The notes beneath the pieces were generated by a model. It worked only from the letters and a program-made list of their open reading frames with translations. It searched no databases and was not told where the DNA came from. From NCBI GenBank assembly GCA_017618115.1, contig JAFZUX010000008.1, positions 86,589-150,588 of the forward strand: a DNA stretch of 64,000 nt. Reading direction: 5' to 3'. Positions 35,339 to 42,751 of this stretch are shown piece after piece (the stretch's first letter is position 1; each line of letters starts with the position of its first letter). Made by a program: the position numbers and the translations under genes. The stretch comes from Bacteroidales bacterium. GTDB taxonomy: Bacteria > Bacteroidota > Bacteroidia > Bacteroidales > UBA932.

Positions 35339-36595
35339 TCAAAATACCAACACGTCACTATCACCATAAGTTTCATACCCAGAGGTAATCACCTTCTCTC
35401 CCGGCTCCAGGCCTTCCAGGACTTCAAAATATTTAGGGTTCTGCCTGCCTATTTTAATCTTGCGTTTGATAGCTTGCTTACCACTTTTATCCATCACATA
35501 TATCCACTGCCCTCCAGTTTTCTGGTAGAATGAGCCGCGTGGAATAATAACGGCTTCCTCGCTTTGTCCAAGCTGAAGGTTCAGATAATAAGTCTGACCT
35601 GTGCGAATGTTATCCGGCTGAGCTCCTGTAAATAGGAAATCTGCCTTGAATTTACCCTCCCTTACTTCAGGATAGACCTTTCGGATGCTCGCACCGAATG
35701 TCTCGCCTTGACGGTCAAAAGAGGCAGAAAGACCAGCTGTTACACGGTCTATATAATGCTCGTCTATCTTAGCCTCAATCTTGTAACTTTCAAGGTTATT
35801 AATCTGACCTATCTTCATCCCGGCTGTAACATTTTGTCCTAGAACCACATCCAAAAGACCAAGTTCTCCGTCTATTGGTGCTGTAACGGTAAGATTATTC
35901 TTTCTTTCACGTATCATACTCATATTCATTCTCATATTGGACAAGCTCTCGTTCATCTGTTGAATCTCAACAGAACGGTAAAGGCTGTCCTGTCTTTCTC
36001 TCTCCTTTGTAAGTTGGTAGTTCTTACGGCTCAGATTATAATCTTCCTCCGCCTTGAGATATTCGTCCCTAGAAACCAATTTATCTGAATAGAGAGCTTT
36101 ATACTGTTCATAAGCACGCTTATTTCTCTCAACCTCCATCTCCAGAGCAAGACGTTCCTTTCGTACTGATAGTTTTTGCTGTTCCATGGAAATCATTGTG
36201 TTACGGAGTATATTCTCCTTTTCTGCCAAGTCTGCCTCTGCGTTAAGAATCTGAAGGTCTAGGTTGTCATTTCTTAAACGGATTATAGGATCTCCCTTCT
36301 TCAGTAATGTGCCTTCCTCAATCATAATCTGCTCAACTACACCTCCCTCCATCGGACTAAGTTGGATTGTTACAATAGGCTGAACCTGTCCGTTAATTCT
36401 TATGTAGTCTATAAATTCTCCCTTGAATACATCACTGACCGTAATTGCCTTTGAATCAGCCCTCAGTGTCTTCTGGTTGCCCCTTGCCAACAAGTATATC
36501 ACAAAAAGGATTACAAAAACTCCCAACCAATACGGCAACGCTTTCTTTCTGAAAGCCCTGCCTATTCCTTTCTTTTGTTCTATTAATTTATCCAT
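35339..36595 (-). CDS. Periplasmic adaptor (MacA/HlyD membrane-fusion) protein
   Basis: A 418-residue protein. A basic N terminus and one TM (about 22-40) anchor it in the inner membrane. A lipoyl/barrel-sandwich half follows (MEGGVVEQIMIEEGTLLKKGDPI), then a long coiled coil (about 105-215, rich in Glu/Arg/Leu), the second lipoyl half (LTVTAPIDGELGLLDVVLGQNV) and C-terminal beta domains. It bridges the FtsX permeases and the TolC-like channel. It lies 14 nt after the tolC-like gene. Confidence 0.92.
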   Translation of the reverse strand: MDKLIEQKKGIGRAFRKKALPYWLGVFVILFVIYLLARGNQKTLRADSKAITVSDVFKGEFIDYIRINGQVQPIVTIQLSPMEGGVVEQIMIEEGTLLKKGDPIIRLRNDNLDLQILNAEADLAEKENILRNTMISMEQQKLSVRKERLALEMEVERNKRAYEQYKALYSDKLVSRDEYLKAEEDYNLSRKNYQLTKERERQDSLYRSVEIQQMNESLSNMRMNMSMIRERKNNLTVTAPIDGELGLLDVVLGQNVTAGMKIGQINNLESYKIEAKIDEHYIDRVTAGLSASFDRQGETFGASIRKVYPEVREGKFKADFLFTGAQPDNIRTGQTYYLNLQLGQSEEAVIIPRGSFYQKTGGQWIYVMDKSGKQAIKRKIKIGRQNPKYFEVLEGLEPGEKVITSGYETYGDSDVLVF

Positions 36596-36609
36596 AATAT
36601 CCTAATTTC

Positions 36610-38034
36610 CTATTTCTGAGACAGATAGCTCTGGCCCATGTAATACTTCAGAACCTTGTCCTTTATCATAAACAACAGTTGAGCCTGCAGCTTGTCAGCT
36701 TGAGCCTGAAGGTTGTTGTTGATTGCCGTCTGATATTCCAACGAAGAAATCATTCCCTGTTCAAATTTCTTGACATTCAGCCTAAAGGCTTCTTGCTGAA
36801 CCTGAGCCCTCTTTACAGCAAGATTCATAGATGAAAGAGAGTTATTTCTGTCTTGAACAGCTCTTTTTACTTCTGCAGCCAACTCCATCATTTTCTGATC
36901 TCTTTCTGCAACAGCCTTTTCCAGCGAATGTTTCCTCTTCTTTATAGACGACTGGCTTTGTAATCTGTTATATATTGGAATGCTTATGCTCAACTGAAGG
37001 TATTCTCCACGATTGTTTTTGAACTGCTCCCTAAAAGGCGCTGGAGAATATCCTGACCTACCAGGATAAGTAAAATAACTTGTTGACCAGCCACCACTTA
37101 AGATAATGGAAGGAGCAAGACTCCACCTTGCAATAGAAAGATTCTTTTTTGCAATCTTTATATAACCCTCAGCGATAGCTACTTGAGGGTTATGTTCAAC
37201 AGCATACTCTACAATATCATTTCCCGATAAATCCAATTGAATATCTTGTGAAAGAAGACGCGACGGCTCTTCTTCGTCAAGAAGCAGAGGTTCATCAATC
37301 GGCCATAACATAACACTTTTGAGAGTTAGCAGAGCATCTTCTGCTTTACCAGTTGCCTGAAGAGATTGGAACTTCTTATCTGAAAGTTCTGCCTCCATCT
37401 GTACCACATCTGCGTACGACTTTCGTCCAAGCTCTTCCTCCTTTTTAGTTTTTGCTAATGCCGTCTCTGCAACCACAACCTGATCTAAAAGAATCCTGGA
37501 CAGCTGGTTGTAGTACATAACATTGCTCCACGCCTCCATAGTTGCAAGGCAAACTTCATCTTCTGTCTGTTGCTGACGGTTGATTCCCATAAGGACAGAA
37601 GTCTTAGCAATACTTATGTTGTTTACAGCTTGAAACCCGTCAAAGAGATTGATTCCTGCAGAAATTGAGTAACCGTTGTGAAAAGATTTAATATTGCTAT
37701 ACGTATTCGTTTCCGGATCAACGCTCCTGCCCCAGTTATAATATCCATATATAGAAGCACTTATACTTGGAGTAAAAGTACTGAGTATTGCATTCCTTCG
37801 TTCTACCACCGCATCAGACAAATCTGCGTTTGATATTTTCATATTGGATGAATGAGCTACAGCATACTCCATACACTCTACCAGAGACATTTTAGATGAA
37901 TCAGTGTTCATTGAGAAATTGGCAATTACCCCATATACATCATGAGCATATACAACACATGCTCTCAATGTTAAAAAGGAAATTGCCAAAAACCTCAACA
38001 AAAATCTTTTCTTTGTCTTTACAACTTTAATCAT
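36610..38034 (-). CDS. TolC family outer-membrane efflux channel
   Basis: A 474-residue exported protein. The signal peptide is within about residues 1-31. Two outer-membrane efflux repeats follow, each with a long helical hairpin (ECMEYAVAHSSNMKISNADL and DIVEYAVEHNPQVAIAEGYI) and beta strands such as SASIYGYYNWGRSVDP. It forms the trimeric exit duct of the tripartite pump. It is the first gene of the efflux operon, preceded by a possible sigma-54 promoter and an inverted-repeat activator site. Confidence 0.92.
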   Translation of the reverse strand: MIKVVKTKKRFLLRFLAISFLTLRACVVYAHDVYGVIANFSMNTDSSKMSLVECMEYAVAHSSNMKISNADLSDAVVERRNAILSTFTPSISASIYGYYNWGRSVDPETNTYSNIKSFHNGYSISAGINLFDGFQAVNNISIAKTSVLMGINRQQQTEDEVCLATMEAWSNVMYYNQLSRILLDQVVVAETALAKTKKEEELGRKSYADVVQMEAELSDKKFQSLQATGKAEDALLTLKSVMLWPIDEPLLLDEEEPSRLLSQDIQLDLSGNDIVEYAVEHNPQVAIAEGYIKIAKKNLSIARWSLAPSIILSGGWSTSYFTYPGRSGYSPAPFREQFKNNRGEYLQLSISIPIYNRLQSQSSIKKRKHSLEKAVAERDQKMMELAAEVKRAVQDRNNSLSSMNLAVKRAQVQQEAFRLNVKKFEQGMISSLEYQTAINNNLQAQADKLQAQLLFMIKDKVLKYYMGQSYLSQK

Positions 38035-38062
38035 AACTTATAATCAACCGCATTAGAGCACA

Positions 38063-38077
38063 CCATAGTTTATGCCA
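38063..38077 (-). promoter_or_regulatory. Possible sigma-54 promoter of the efflux operon
   Basis: On the minus strand TGGCATAAACTATGG has a good -24 element (TGGCA), and its -12 element (ATGG) matches TTGC at only two of four bases. Transcription would start near 38052, about 18 nt before the tolC-like ATG. No TAnnTTTG box was found in this gap. Confidence 0.4.
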
Positions 38078-38129
38078 TAACATCTAAATGGCTGAATAAT
38101 AAGCTAATAATAAAAATATCATGAAAACT

Positions 38130-38154
38130 TGTGTGTAAAAAAATATTACACACA
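38130..38154 (-). promoter_or_regulatory. Perfect inverted repeat, candidate activator (UAS) site
   Basis: TGTGTGTAA (38130-38138) and TTACACACA (38146-38154) form perfect 9-bp arms around a 7-base A-rich spacer. The centre is about 90 bp upstream of the predicted sigma-54 start site, the normal position for an NtrC-type activator dimer. It might also act in part as a terminator for the upstream phosphatase gene, but no T run follows. Confidence 0.55.
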
Positions 38155-38201
38155 TATAGAATCTTTACACCAACCGCAAAAAAAGAGGAGTCTGTTTCCC
38201 C

Positions 38202-38642
38202 TTACATCAGCATAGCGTTACAGCCTTCTAGCAGATCCTGGAAGGTTGTTTCGTAATCACCCGTATACCAAGGGTCTGCAACATCCCGCTCCACCCCCGT
38301 AAAGGCCATCATAAGATGAATCTTCCCCTTTGGATCATCCGGAATTATACGCTTAATCAGCCTCAGATTTGAGGCGTCCATACAGACAATAGAATCATAA
38401 CGGTCATAATCTGAGCGCGTTACCTGCCTTGCTCTCTTCCCCGTATCAAACCACACCCCGTGCTGGTTAAGGCACCGCTTTGCAGGCGGATAAATTGGAT
38501 TCCCTATCTCCTCCGTAGAGACTGCGGCAGACTTCGCATCATGAACCCCCTCCAGCCCCTTAGACTTCAGCAACGCCTTAAAAATGAACTCCGCCATCGG
38601 ACTCCTGCAGATATTACCGTGGCAGACAAACAACACCCTCAT
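38202..38642 (-). CDS. Low-molecular-weight protein-tyrosine phosphatase
   Basis: A 146-residue enzyme with the P-loop CHGNICRS at residues 7-14 (nucleophilic Cys7, Arg13) and the acid loop DPWYTGDYETTF near the C terminus. It removes phosphate from tyrosine residues, often of tyrosine kinases controlling polysaccharide export. It follows the first lipoprotein gene by 14 nt on the same strand and may share its promoter. No tyrosine kinase is visible here. Confidence 0.95.
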   Translation of the reverse strand: MRVLFVCHGNICRSPMAEFIFKALLKSKGLEGVHDAKSAAVSTEEIGNPIYPPAKRCLNQHGVWFDTGKRARQVTRSDYDRYDSIVCMDASNLRLIKRIIPDDPKGKIHLMMAFTGVERDVADPWYTGDYETTFQDLLEGCNAMLM

Positions 38643-38656
38643 AACCCTACATCACC

Positions 38657-39163
38657 TTAATTGCTGGTCTTCTTTTTCTTCAGCTTTAGAGTTCCTTCAA
38701 CCTTGCAAGCTCCGTTATACCAGCCATTTGCGGGTTCTAGCTGAACAGGCTCAACATGTACTGAATCATCTGAAAAAACACCGTTAAGAGAAGGATTGTC
38801 AGACTCTCTGTAAATCAAAAATGTCTCCCCAGATTTAGGGTATGAAAAGATTGTTTCCGTAGTGTCTATAATGCCCAGATTATTTGTCTTTTGTCTAATT
38901 GAATAAATCTCACCGACCGGATCTTCATAATAACTTGGAGTATAATGAATTCCTGGGAGGACTGTTCTAACCCTAATTCTGGCATTTCCAAGCGGTGTGT
39001 TCTGATTATCTACAACGGTAGCCTTTATTGTGATTTTTGCGGATGGAGTACCGTACATACAGACTAATTCTTTCTTATCTTTCTTAGAGCAAGAAGTAAA
39101 ACCAAGTAAAGCCAGGAGGCCAACCATCAAGAACTTGAATAAAGACAACGTTTTCTTTGCCAT
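38657..39163 (-). CDS. Radical SAM-associated putative lipoprotein (copy 1)
   Basis: A 168-residue protein with a lipoprotein signal peptide (lipobox GFTSC, Cys near residue 25). The mature part has a beta-rich PSAKITIKATVVD strand and a C-terminal motif: a DDSVHVEPVQL stretch, then GWYNGACKVEGTLKLKK. It matches the putative lipoprotein family found next to TIGR04133-type radical SAM enzymes in Bacteroidota. The promoter, signal peptide and first 27 or so codons are almost identical to the other copy at 42752, in inverted orientation, but the bodies differ. Function is unknown; the radical SAM gene nearby may modify it. Confidence 0.8.
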   Translation of the reverse strand: MAKKTLSLFKFLMVGLLALLGFTSCSKKDKKELVCMYGTPSAKITIKATVVDNQNTPLGNARIRVRTVLPGIHYTPSYYEDPVGEIYSIRQKTNNLGIIDTTETIFSYPKSGETFLIYRESDNPSLNGVFSDDSVHVEPVQLEPANGWYNGACKVEGTLKLKKKKTSN

Positions 39164-39187
39164 AATTTCTTTTTTTTTAGCCTATTA

Positions 39188-39215
39188 CAAAGATACAAAG
39201 ATCACTCCAAAGATA
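39188..39215 (-). promoter_or_regulatory. Two tandem -7 boxes before lipoprotein copy 1
   Basis: TATCTTTG occurs twice on the minus strand (39188-39195 and 39208-39215). The box nearer the gene lies in an 8-bp duplication that is missing from the other arm, so the two lipoprotein copies differ in promoter architecture. Confidence 0.5.
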
Positions 39216-39329
39216 AAAACAAATTCCAAATAATCATCATTAAAAGTCAATTTTCTATTTCCCAGATGTGCTATCTGAGCCAACTATTTTTCTTCTATCT
39301 TAATATGCAGACATTGAAACCCCGCAAAA

Positions 39330-39368
39330 GTGTGCAAGGTGTCCCACTTTTGACACCACCTTGCACAT
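39330..39368. repeat. REP-like hairpin 1
   Basis: GTGTGCAAGGTG (39330-39341) pairs with CACCTTGCACAT (39357-39368) with only the end base unpaired. A nested GGTGTC/GACACC pairing is possible in the loop. It belongs to the REP family of the nearby transposase. Confidence 0.75.
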
Positions 39369-39382
39369 TATCCCCCAAAAAA

Positions 39383-39420
39383 CGTGCAAGGTGTCCCACT
39401 TTCAGCACCACCTTGCACAC
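39383..39420. repeat. REP-like hairpin 2
   Basis: GTGCAAGGTG (39384-39393) and CACCTTGCAC (39409-39418) form a perfect 10-bp stem. It is separated from hairpin 1 by a 14-base G/C- and A-rich spacer. The right arm has only one hairpin, which looks like a recombinant of these two. Confidence 0.75.
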
Positions 39421-39453
39421 TTCAACCTCTAAGACTATCGAGAAGAGAAAATC
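39421..39453 (-). pseudogene. Remnant of the REP-associated transposase 3' end
   Basis: The reverse complement (ctcttctcgatagtcttaga then ggttgaa) matches the last bases of the intact transposase gene, apart from a few changes. It is followed in the same order by the REP hairpins, so this arm once carried the end of a transposase gene. Confidence 0.65.
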
Positions 39454-39455
39454 AT

Positions 39456-39486
39456 TTTGCCTGTAACTAAAATTTAGTTACATTTG
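39456..39486 (+). promoter_or_regulatory. hicAB promoter
   Basis: TTTG at 39456-39459, exactly 19 nt and TACATTTG at 39479-39486 match the Bacteroidota -33/-7 promoter. The hicA ATG begins only 5 nt after the box, so the transcript is predicted to be leaderless. Confidence 0.75.
39462..39482 (+). promoter_or_regulatory. Palindromic operator of hicAB
   Basis: TGTAACTAAA, one A and TTTAGTTACA form a perfect 21-base palindrome that fills the space between the -33 and -7 elements and overlaps the start of the -7 box. The adjacent HicB carries a ribbon-helix-helix DNA-binding domain, so this is the expected autorepression site. Confidence 0.7.
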
Positions 39487-39490
39487 CAGC

Positions 39491-39751
39491 ATGGGAACCA
39501 AAGAAAAACTGGTTGAACGATTTAAATGCCTTCCAACGGACTTCACATTTGATGAAGCGGAAAGGTTACTGACTTCCTTTGGATATGTCAAATCCAACAA
39601 AGGGAAGACTTCCGGGTCACGGGTGCTATATTCAAAGTCTAACAAACTGCCGATATTTTTACATAGACCACACCCTCAGAAGACCTTAAAGGAATATGCA
39701 ATTAAACAGATCTTAAACGAATTAATTAGAAATGGAGATATAAAATTATGA
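39491..39751 (+). CDS. hicA: HicA family mRNA interferase toxin
   Basis: An 86-residue protein with the HicA double-stranded-RNA-binding-like fold. The catalytic histidine is in FLHRPHPQKTLKEYAIKQIL, preceded by the GSRVLYSK strand. HicA cleaves mRNA and is neutralised by HicB. The stop overlaps the hicB ATG by 4 nt (translational coupling). The start at 39491 lies right behind the -7 box. Confidence 0.88.
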   Translation: MGTKEKLVERFKCLPTDFTFDEAERLLTSFGYVKSNKGKTSGSRVLYSKSNKLPIFLHRPHPQKTLKEYAIKQILNELIRNGDIKL

Positions 39752-40275
39752 ATACGCTTAAATACAAAGGTTACATTGGTTCTGTAAATTACAGTGAACC
39801 GGACAAAGTGTTCTTTGGAAAGTTGGAGGGCATTGACGGTTTGGTTAATTATGAAGGTGAGTCTGTTGCAGAACTTACTGCTGCATTCCATGAAGCAGTG
39901 GAAGATTACCTTGCATTCTGTGATGACCATGGTGTTAAACCGGAAAAGAGTTATACCGGAACATTTAATGTCCGCATTTCTCCGGCAACTCACAGAGATA
40001 TTGCAACCCTTGCCACAGAGGCGGGAATATCTATCAATGCATTTGTAAGAAAGGCTCTGGATCAGGCTGTTAAAAACTCTGCTGAAGAGGCGGAAATCCG
40101 TCCTATTCCAAAGAAATATCCTACTCATACTGAGATGCAACGTGCTACTCTGCATGAGCCAAGAGCAACATATGGAAACAAAGAATTATTAGAGGTAACG
40201 GTGCCTTCAAAAGATGTTCAATTGGCAAAAGATCTGTTTACCAAACTTGGGTGGGATTTTGATTTGTGCGGGTAA
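39748..40275 (+). CDS. hicB: HicB family antitoxin with ribbon-helix-helix and extra C-terminal region
   Basis: A 175-residue antitoxin. The HicB domain (KYKGYIGSVNYSEPDKVFFG, about 1-65) blocks the HicA active site, and the Arc/MetJ-like ribbon-helix-helix (GTFNVRISPATHRDIATLA, about 70-112) binds DNA. After that come about 60 unusual residues ending in LGWDFDLCG. The last 9 bases run into the 3' end of the tRNA-Leu gene on the other strand. It probably represses its own promoter through the palindrome at 39462-39482. Confidence 0.87.
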   Translation: MNTLKYKGYIGSVNYSEPDKVFFGKLEGIDGLVNYEGESVAELTAAFHEAVEDYLAFCDDHGVKPEKSYTGTFNVRISPATHRDIATLATEAGISINAFVRKALDQAVKNSAEEAEIRPIPKKYPTHTEMQRATLHEPRATYGNKELLEVTVPSKDVQLAKDLFTKLGWDFDLCG

Positions 40276-40348
40276 AGGGACTCGAACCCCCACGACTTAC
40301 GTCACCAGATCCTAAGTCTGGCGCGGCTACCAATTACGCCATACCCGC
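40267..40348 (-). tRNA. tRNA-Leu (anticodon TAG)
   Basis: Read on the minus strand, this 82-base gene folds fully: acceptor GCGGGTA/TACCCGC, D arm GCG/CGC, anticodon stem CCAGA/TCTGG around CTTAGGA (TAG, reading CTA leucine codons), a long class II variable arm (GAC/GTC) and a T arm with GGTTCGAGTCC. The discriminator base is A and no CCA is encoded. Its 3' end overlaps the end of hicB. Confidence 0.93.
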
Positions 40349-40359
40349 AAATGCGGATG

Positions 40360-40390
40360 CAAAGGTAATTTATTTCTTCAGAAAGACAAA
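40360..40390 (-). promoter_or_regulatory. tRNA-Leu promoter
   Basis: On the minus strand TTTG (40387-40390), 19 nt and TACCTTTG (40360-40367) match the full Bacteroidota consensus, 12 nt before the tRNA 5' end. Confidence 0.75.
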
Positions 40391-40395
40391 TTGTG

Positions 40396-40403
40396 TAAAT
40401 TTG
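40396..40403 (+). promoter_or_regulatory. -7 box of the radical SAM gene
   Basis: TAAATTTG matches TAnnTTTG. It lies within the first codons of the longest open frame (which begins at a TTG, 40391), so translation should start downstream at the ATG at 40442. Confidence 0.6.
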
Positions 40404-40441
40404 TGCAGTTAACAACCTTACGTAGAAACTCAGATGAGAAA

Positions 40442-41521
40442 ATGAGAGGTTTACCGTTTAAAACTTGGCTGGCCTGTGAGATAGAACGGAAAGTCAGGCA
40501 CTTGGATATAAAAGAGCACAAACTCAAACAGCTCTTCTGGGAGTGCACTCTTTCCTGTAATCTCAACTGCCGTCACTGCGGAAGTGACTGCAAGAACCTG
40601 CCTGCGTCTGCAGCTATGAAGAGAGAGGATTTCTTAAAAGTCCTTGACTCCGTAAAGGCTTACAGCCAGAAAGTTGGAGATGATATAGGGAGCATTTTGG
40701 TAATCCTTACCGGAGGAGAACCGCTTATGCGTCCGGACTTGGAGGAGTGTGGAAGAGAGATAATTAAAAGAGGCTTCCCTTGGGGAATGGTAACCAATGG
40801 ATATGCAATGACTCCCGAAAAATTCAAAAGGCTGCTTGCCGCGGGATTGCACTCAATGACAGTAAGTTTGGATGGTCTTAAGGAATCTCACGATTGGATG
40901 AGAGGAAGAGCCGGAAGTTTTGAAAGAGCACTCTCTGCCATTAAACTGGCCGTCAAAACAGACTTGGCTTTTGATGTGGTCACTTGCGTTAACCAACGTA
41001 ACTATACAGAACTTGAGCAGATTAAGGAACTATTAATCTCAACAGGTCTTAAGAGTTGGAGACTCTTTACCGTCTTCCCTTCCGGCAGAGCGGAGAATGA
41101 TCCAATGTTACAACTTGATAATGAGCGTTTCCGCGGTGTAATGAAATTCATTGAAGCAACAAGGAAAGAGGGGCGGATACAAACAAGTTATGCCTGTGAA
41201 GGATTCCTGGGTCCTTTGGAGGGCAGAGTCCGCAATAACCTTTTCAGATGCCATGCGGGAATTAACGTCGGTTCTGTTCTCAGTGACGGATCCATCTCTG
41301 CATGTGTAAGTATCAGAGCGGATTACAACCAGGGGAATATCTACAAGGATGACTTTATGGAGGTATGGAACAACCGGTTCCAGCCATACAGAGACCGCTC
41401 CTGGATGAAGAAAGATGAATGCGGAAAATGCAAATTCTTCCGTTACTGCGAGGGAGGCGGAATGCACTTAAGAAACTCAGACGGCTCCCTTAAGTTCTGC
41501 CATCTGGATAGACTCCAATAG
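40442..41521 (+). CDS. Radical SAM/SPASM enzyme (TIGR04133-like, lipoprotein-associated)
   Basis: About 359 residues from the ATG at 40442, chosen because the -7 box lies over the earlier TTG. The radical SAM cluster motif is CNLNCRHC, followed by LTGGEPLMRPD. The C-terminal SPASM-type region (from about 275) has cysteines in FRCHAGINVG, SACVSIRADY and the CGKCKFFRYCEGGG cluster, ending with KFCHLDRL, so it probably binds additional iron-sulfur clusters. Such enzymes modify peptides or proteins. It stands between two inverted lipoprotein genes of the family known to co-occur with it. The substrate is not known. Confidence 0.88.
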   Translation: MRGLPFKTWLACEIERKVRHLDIKEHKLKQLFWECTLSCNLNCRHCGSDCKNLPASAAMKREDFLKVLDSVKAYSQKVGDDIGSILVILTGGEPLMRPDLEECGREIIKRGFPWGMVTNGYAMTPEKFKRLLAAGLHSMTVSLDGLKESHDWMRGRAGSFERALSAIKLAVKTDLAFDVVTCVNQRNYTELEQIKELLISTGLKSWRLFTVFPSGRAENDPMLQLDNERFRGVMKFIEATRKEGRIQTSYACEGFLGPLEGRVRNNLFRCHAGINVGSVLSDGSISACVSIRADYNQGNIYKDDFMEVWNNRFQPYRDRSWMKKDECGKCKFFRYCEGGGMHLRNSDGSLKFCHLDRLQ

Positions 41522-41554
41522 CACTCCTGGGAAACAGTTAAATAGCTTTTTTAC

Positions 41555-41562
41555 TACCTTTG
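41555..41562 (+). promoter_or_regulatory. -7 box upstream of the REP-associated transposase
   Basis: TACCTTTG matches TAnnTTTG and lies 115 nt before the transposase ATG. The long leader contains a small perfect inverted repeat (GTACAA at 41570-41575, TTGTAC at 41580-41585). Confidence 0.5.
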
Positions 41563-41677
41563 TTTCAAGGTACAATCATTTGTACTGTTTTACGTTCTAT
41601 CATACTTGTTAGAGACTTCTTAGAGGCGAATAGATTCGAGGGGGTTACTGACAGCTGATAATTAGTGTAGTTAAAAA

Positions 41678-42553
41678 ATGAAGGGTATGAAGTATTGGTT
41701 GGTCACAACAGAGCATCTGAAAGAGAGACTCTTATTCAATGACTCAGATGATTTCAAAGCGGGAATGAACTATGTTGCTCTATGTTCACAGTTGCCGCGT
41801 ATTAAGATTATGGCTTTCATTCTTATGTCAAATCACATTCATTTTATTCTGGAGTGTGAATTGGCTGACGCAGAGGCCTTTGTGCTGAAGTTCAAAAAGT
41901 TGTATTCTCAGTATTACAGTCATAAGTATTCTTACAAGGAGCTACTGAGGAAATGTATGGTAGATTTTAAGGAGGTTTATTTAAACGATGATTCCTTCAT
42001 AAATGCCGTAGCATACGTGCAGATGAACAGCATTGCCGCAAATTTGGTATTTGATTCATTCTCTTATCAGTGGGGTACCGGCAGCTCTTTCTTTGGAGAA
42101 AAACCGCTTAACATCAGACTTTTAGGAGACCTTTCCGCAAGAAAAAGAGCGGTTATAATGCATAGCCGAGAACCATTGCCTTCACATTTTTGGGTTCATG
42201 AGGATGGGTATATTCTCCCCTCTTCATACGTAGACGTAAGGTTTGTAGAATCTGTTTTTAAGACTCCGAACAGAATGCGCTTCTTCTTAAACAAATCATC
42301 CAAGGCCAAAATTGCACAAAACAGAAACACCATATCTCCAACGTTCAATGACCAATTTTTAGTATCAGCAGTTTCTGTTTTATGTAAGTCTGTCTTTAAA
42401 ACTCAGTCTGTTGAGGAGCTGACGGAGATCCAGATGGCCGAGTTAGTGAAACAGCTGCGCTACAGATTTTCTGCCGGAATCAATCAAATCTCCCGTGTGC
42501 TCAACCTCCCTTTGGAAAGAACTTCTCTTATTCTCGATAGTTTTAGAGGTTGA
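41678..42553 (+). mobile_element. REP-associated tyrosine transposase (RAYT, Y1/HUH) gene
   Basis: A 291-residue protein of the Y1 transposase family: an N-terminal TTEHLKERLLF region, the HUH motif MSNHIHFILE that holds the metal, and a candidate catalytic tyrosine in the following helix (KKLYSQYYSHKYSY). RAYTs act on single-stranded DNA at REP hairpins. A matching REP-like hairpin begins 3 nt after its stop codon, and two more lie at 39330-39420. The last bases of this gene are duplicated in the left repeat arm. It is probably a domesticated single-copy transposase rather than an active insertion sequence. Confidence 0.82.
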
Positions 42554-42555
42554 AA

Positions 42556-42594
42556 GTGTGCAAGGTGGTGCTGAAAGTGGGACACCTTGCACAC
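42556..42594. repeat. REP-like hairpin 3
   Basis: GTGTGCAAGGTG (42556-42567) and CACCTTGCACAC (42583-42594) form a perfect 12-bp stem with a 15-base loop, directly after the transposase stop codon. Confidence 0.8.
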
Positions 42595-42707
42595 TTTTGC
42601 GGGGTTTCAATGTCTGCATATTAAGATAGAAGAAAAATAGTTGGCTCAGATAGCACATCTGGGAAATAGAAAGTTGACTTTAATGATGATTATTTGGAAT
42701 TTGTTAT

Positions 42708-42715
42708 TATCTTTG
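42708..42715 (+). promoter_or_regulatory. -7 box of lipoprotein copy 2
   Basis: TATCTTTG matches TAnnTTTG 36 nt upstream of the ATG and is conserved in the other arm. The second, nearer box of the other arm is missing here by an 8-bp deletion. Confidence 0.5.
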
Positions 42716-42751
42716 GAGTGATCTTTGTAATAGGCTAAAAAAAAGGAAATT

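Larger units (their letters stand above)
39080..39453. repeat. Left arm of a large inverted repeat
   Basis: The reverse complement of this stretch matches 42529-42834. It contains the 5' coding end and promoter of lipoprotein copy 1, two REP-like hairpins and a remnant of the transposase 3' end. Over about 245 bases of direct alignment I count about eight differences, including an 8-bp indel, so about 96 percent identity. This also describes the 39164-39490 gap, which holds no gene. Confidence 0.9.

Noticed and set aside
39266-42658. Two open frames (39266-39466 plus, 42443-42658 minus) that share the same N-terminal peptide
   Set aside because: They are translations of the two inverted-repeat arms and run through REP hairpins; the shared peptide reflects DNA duplication, not a gene.
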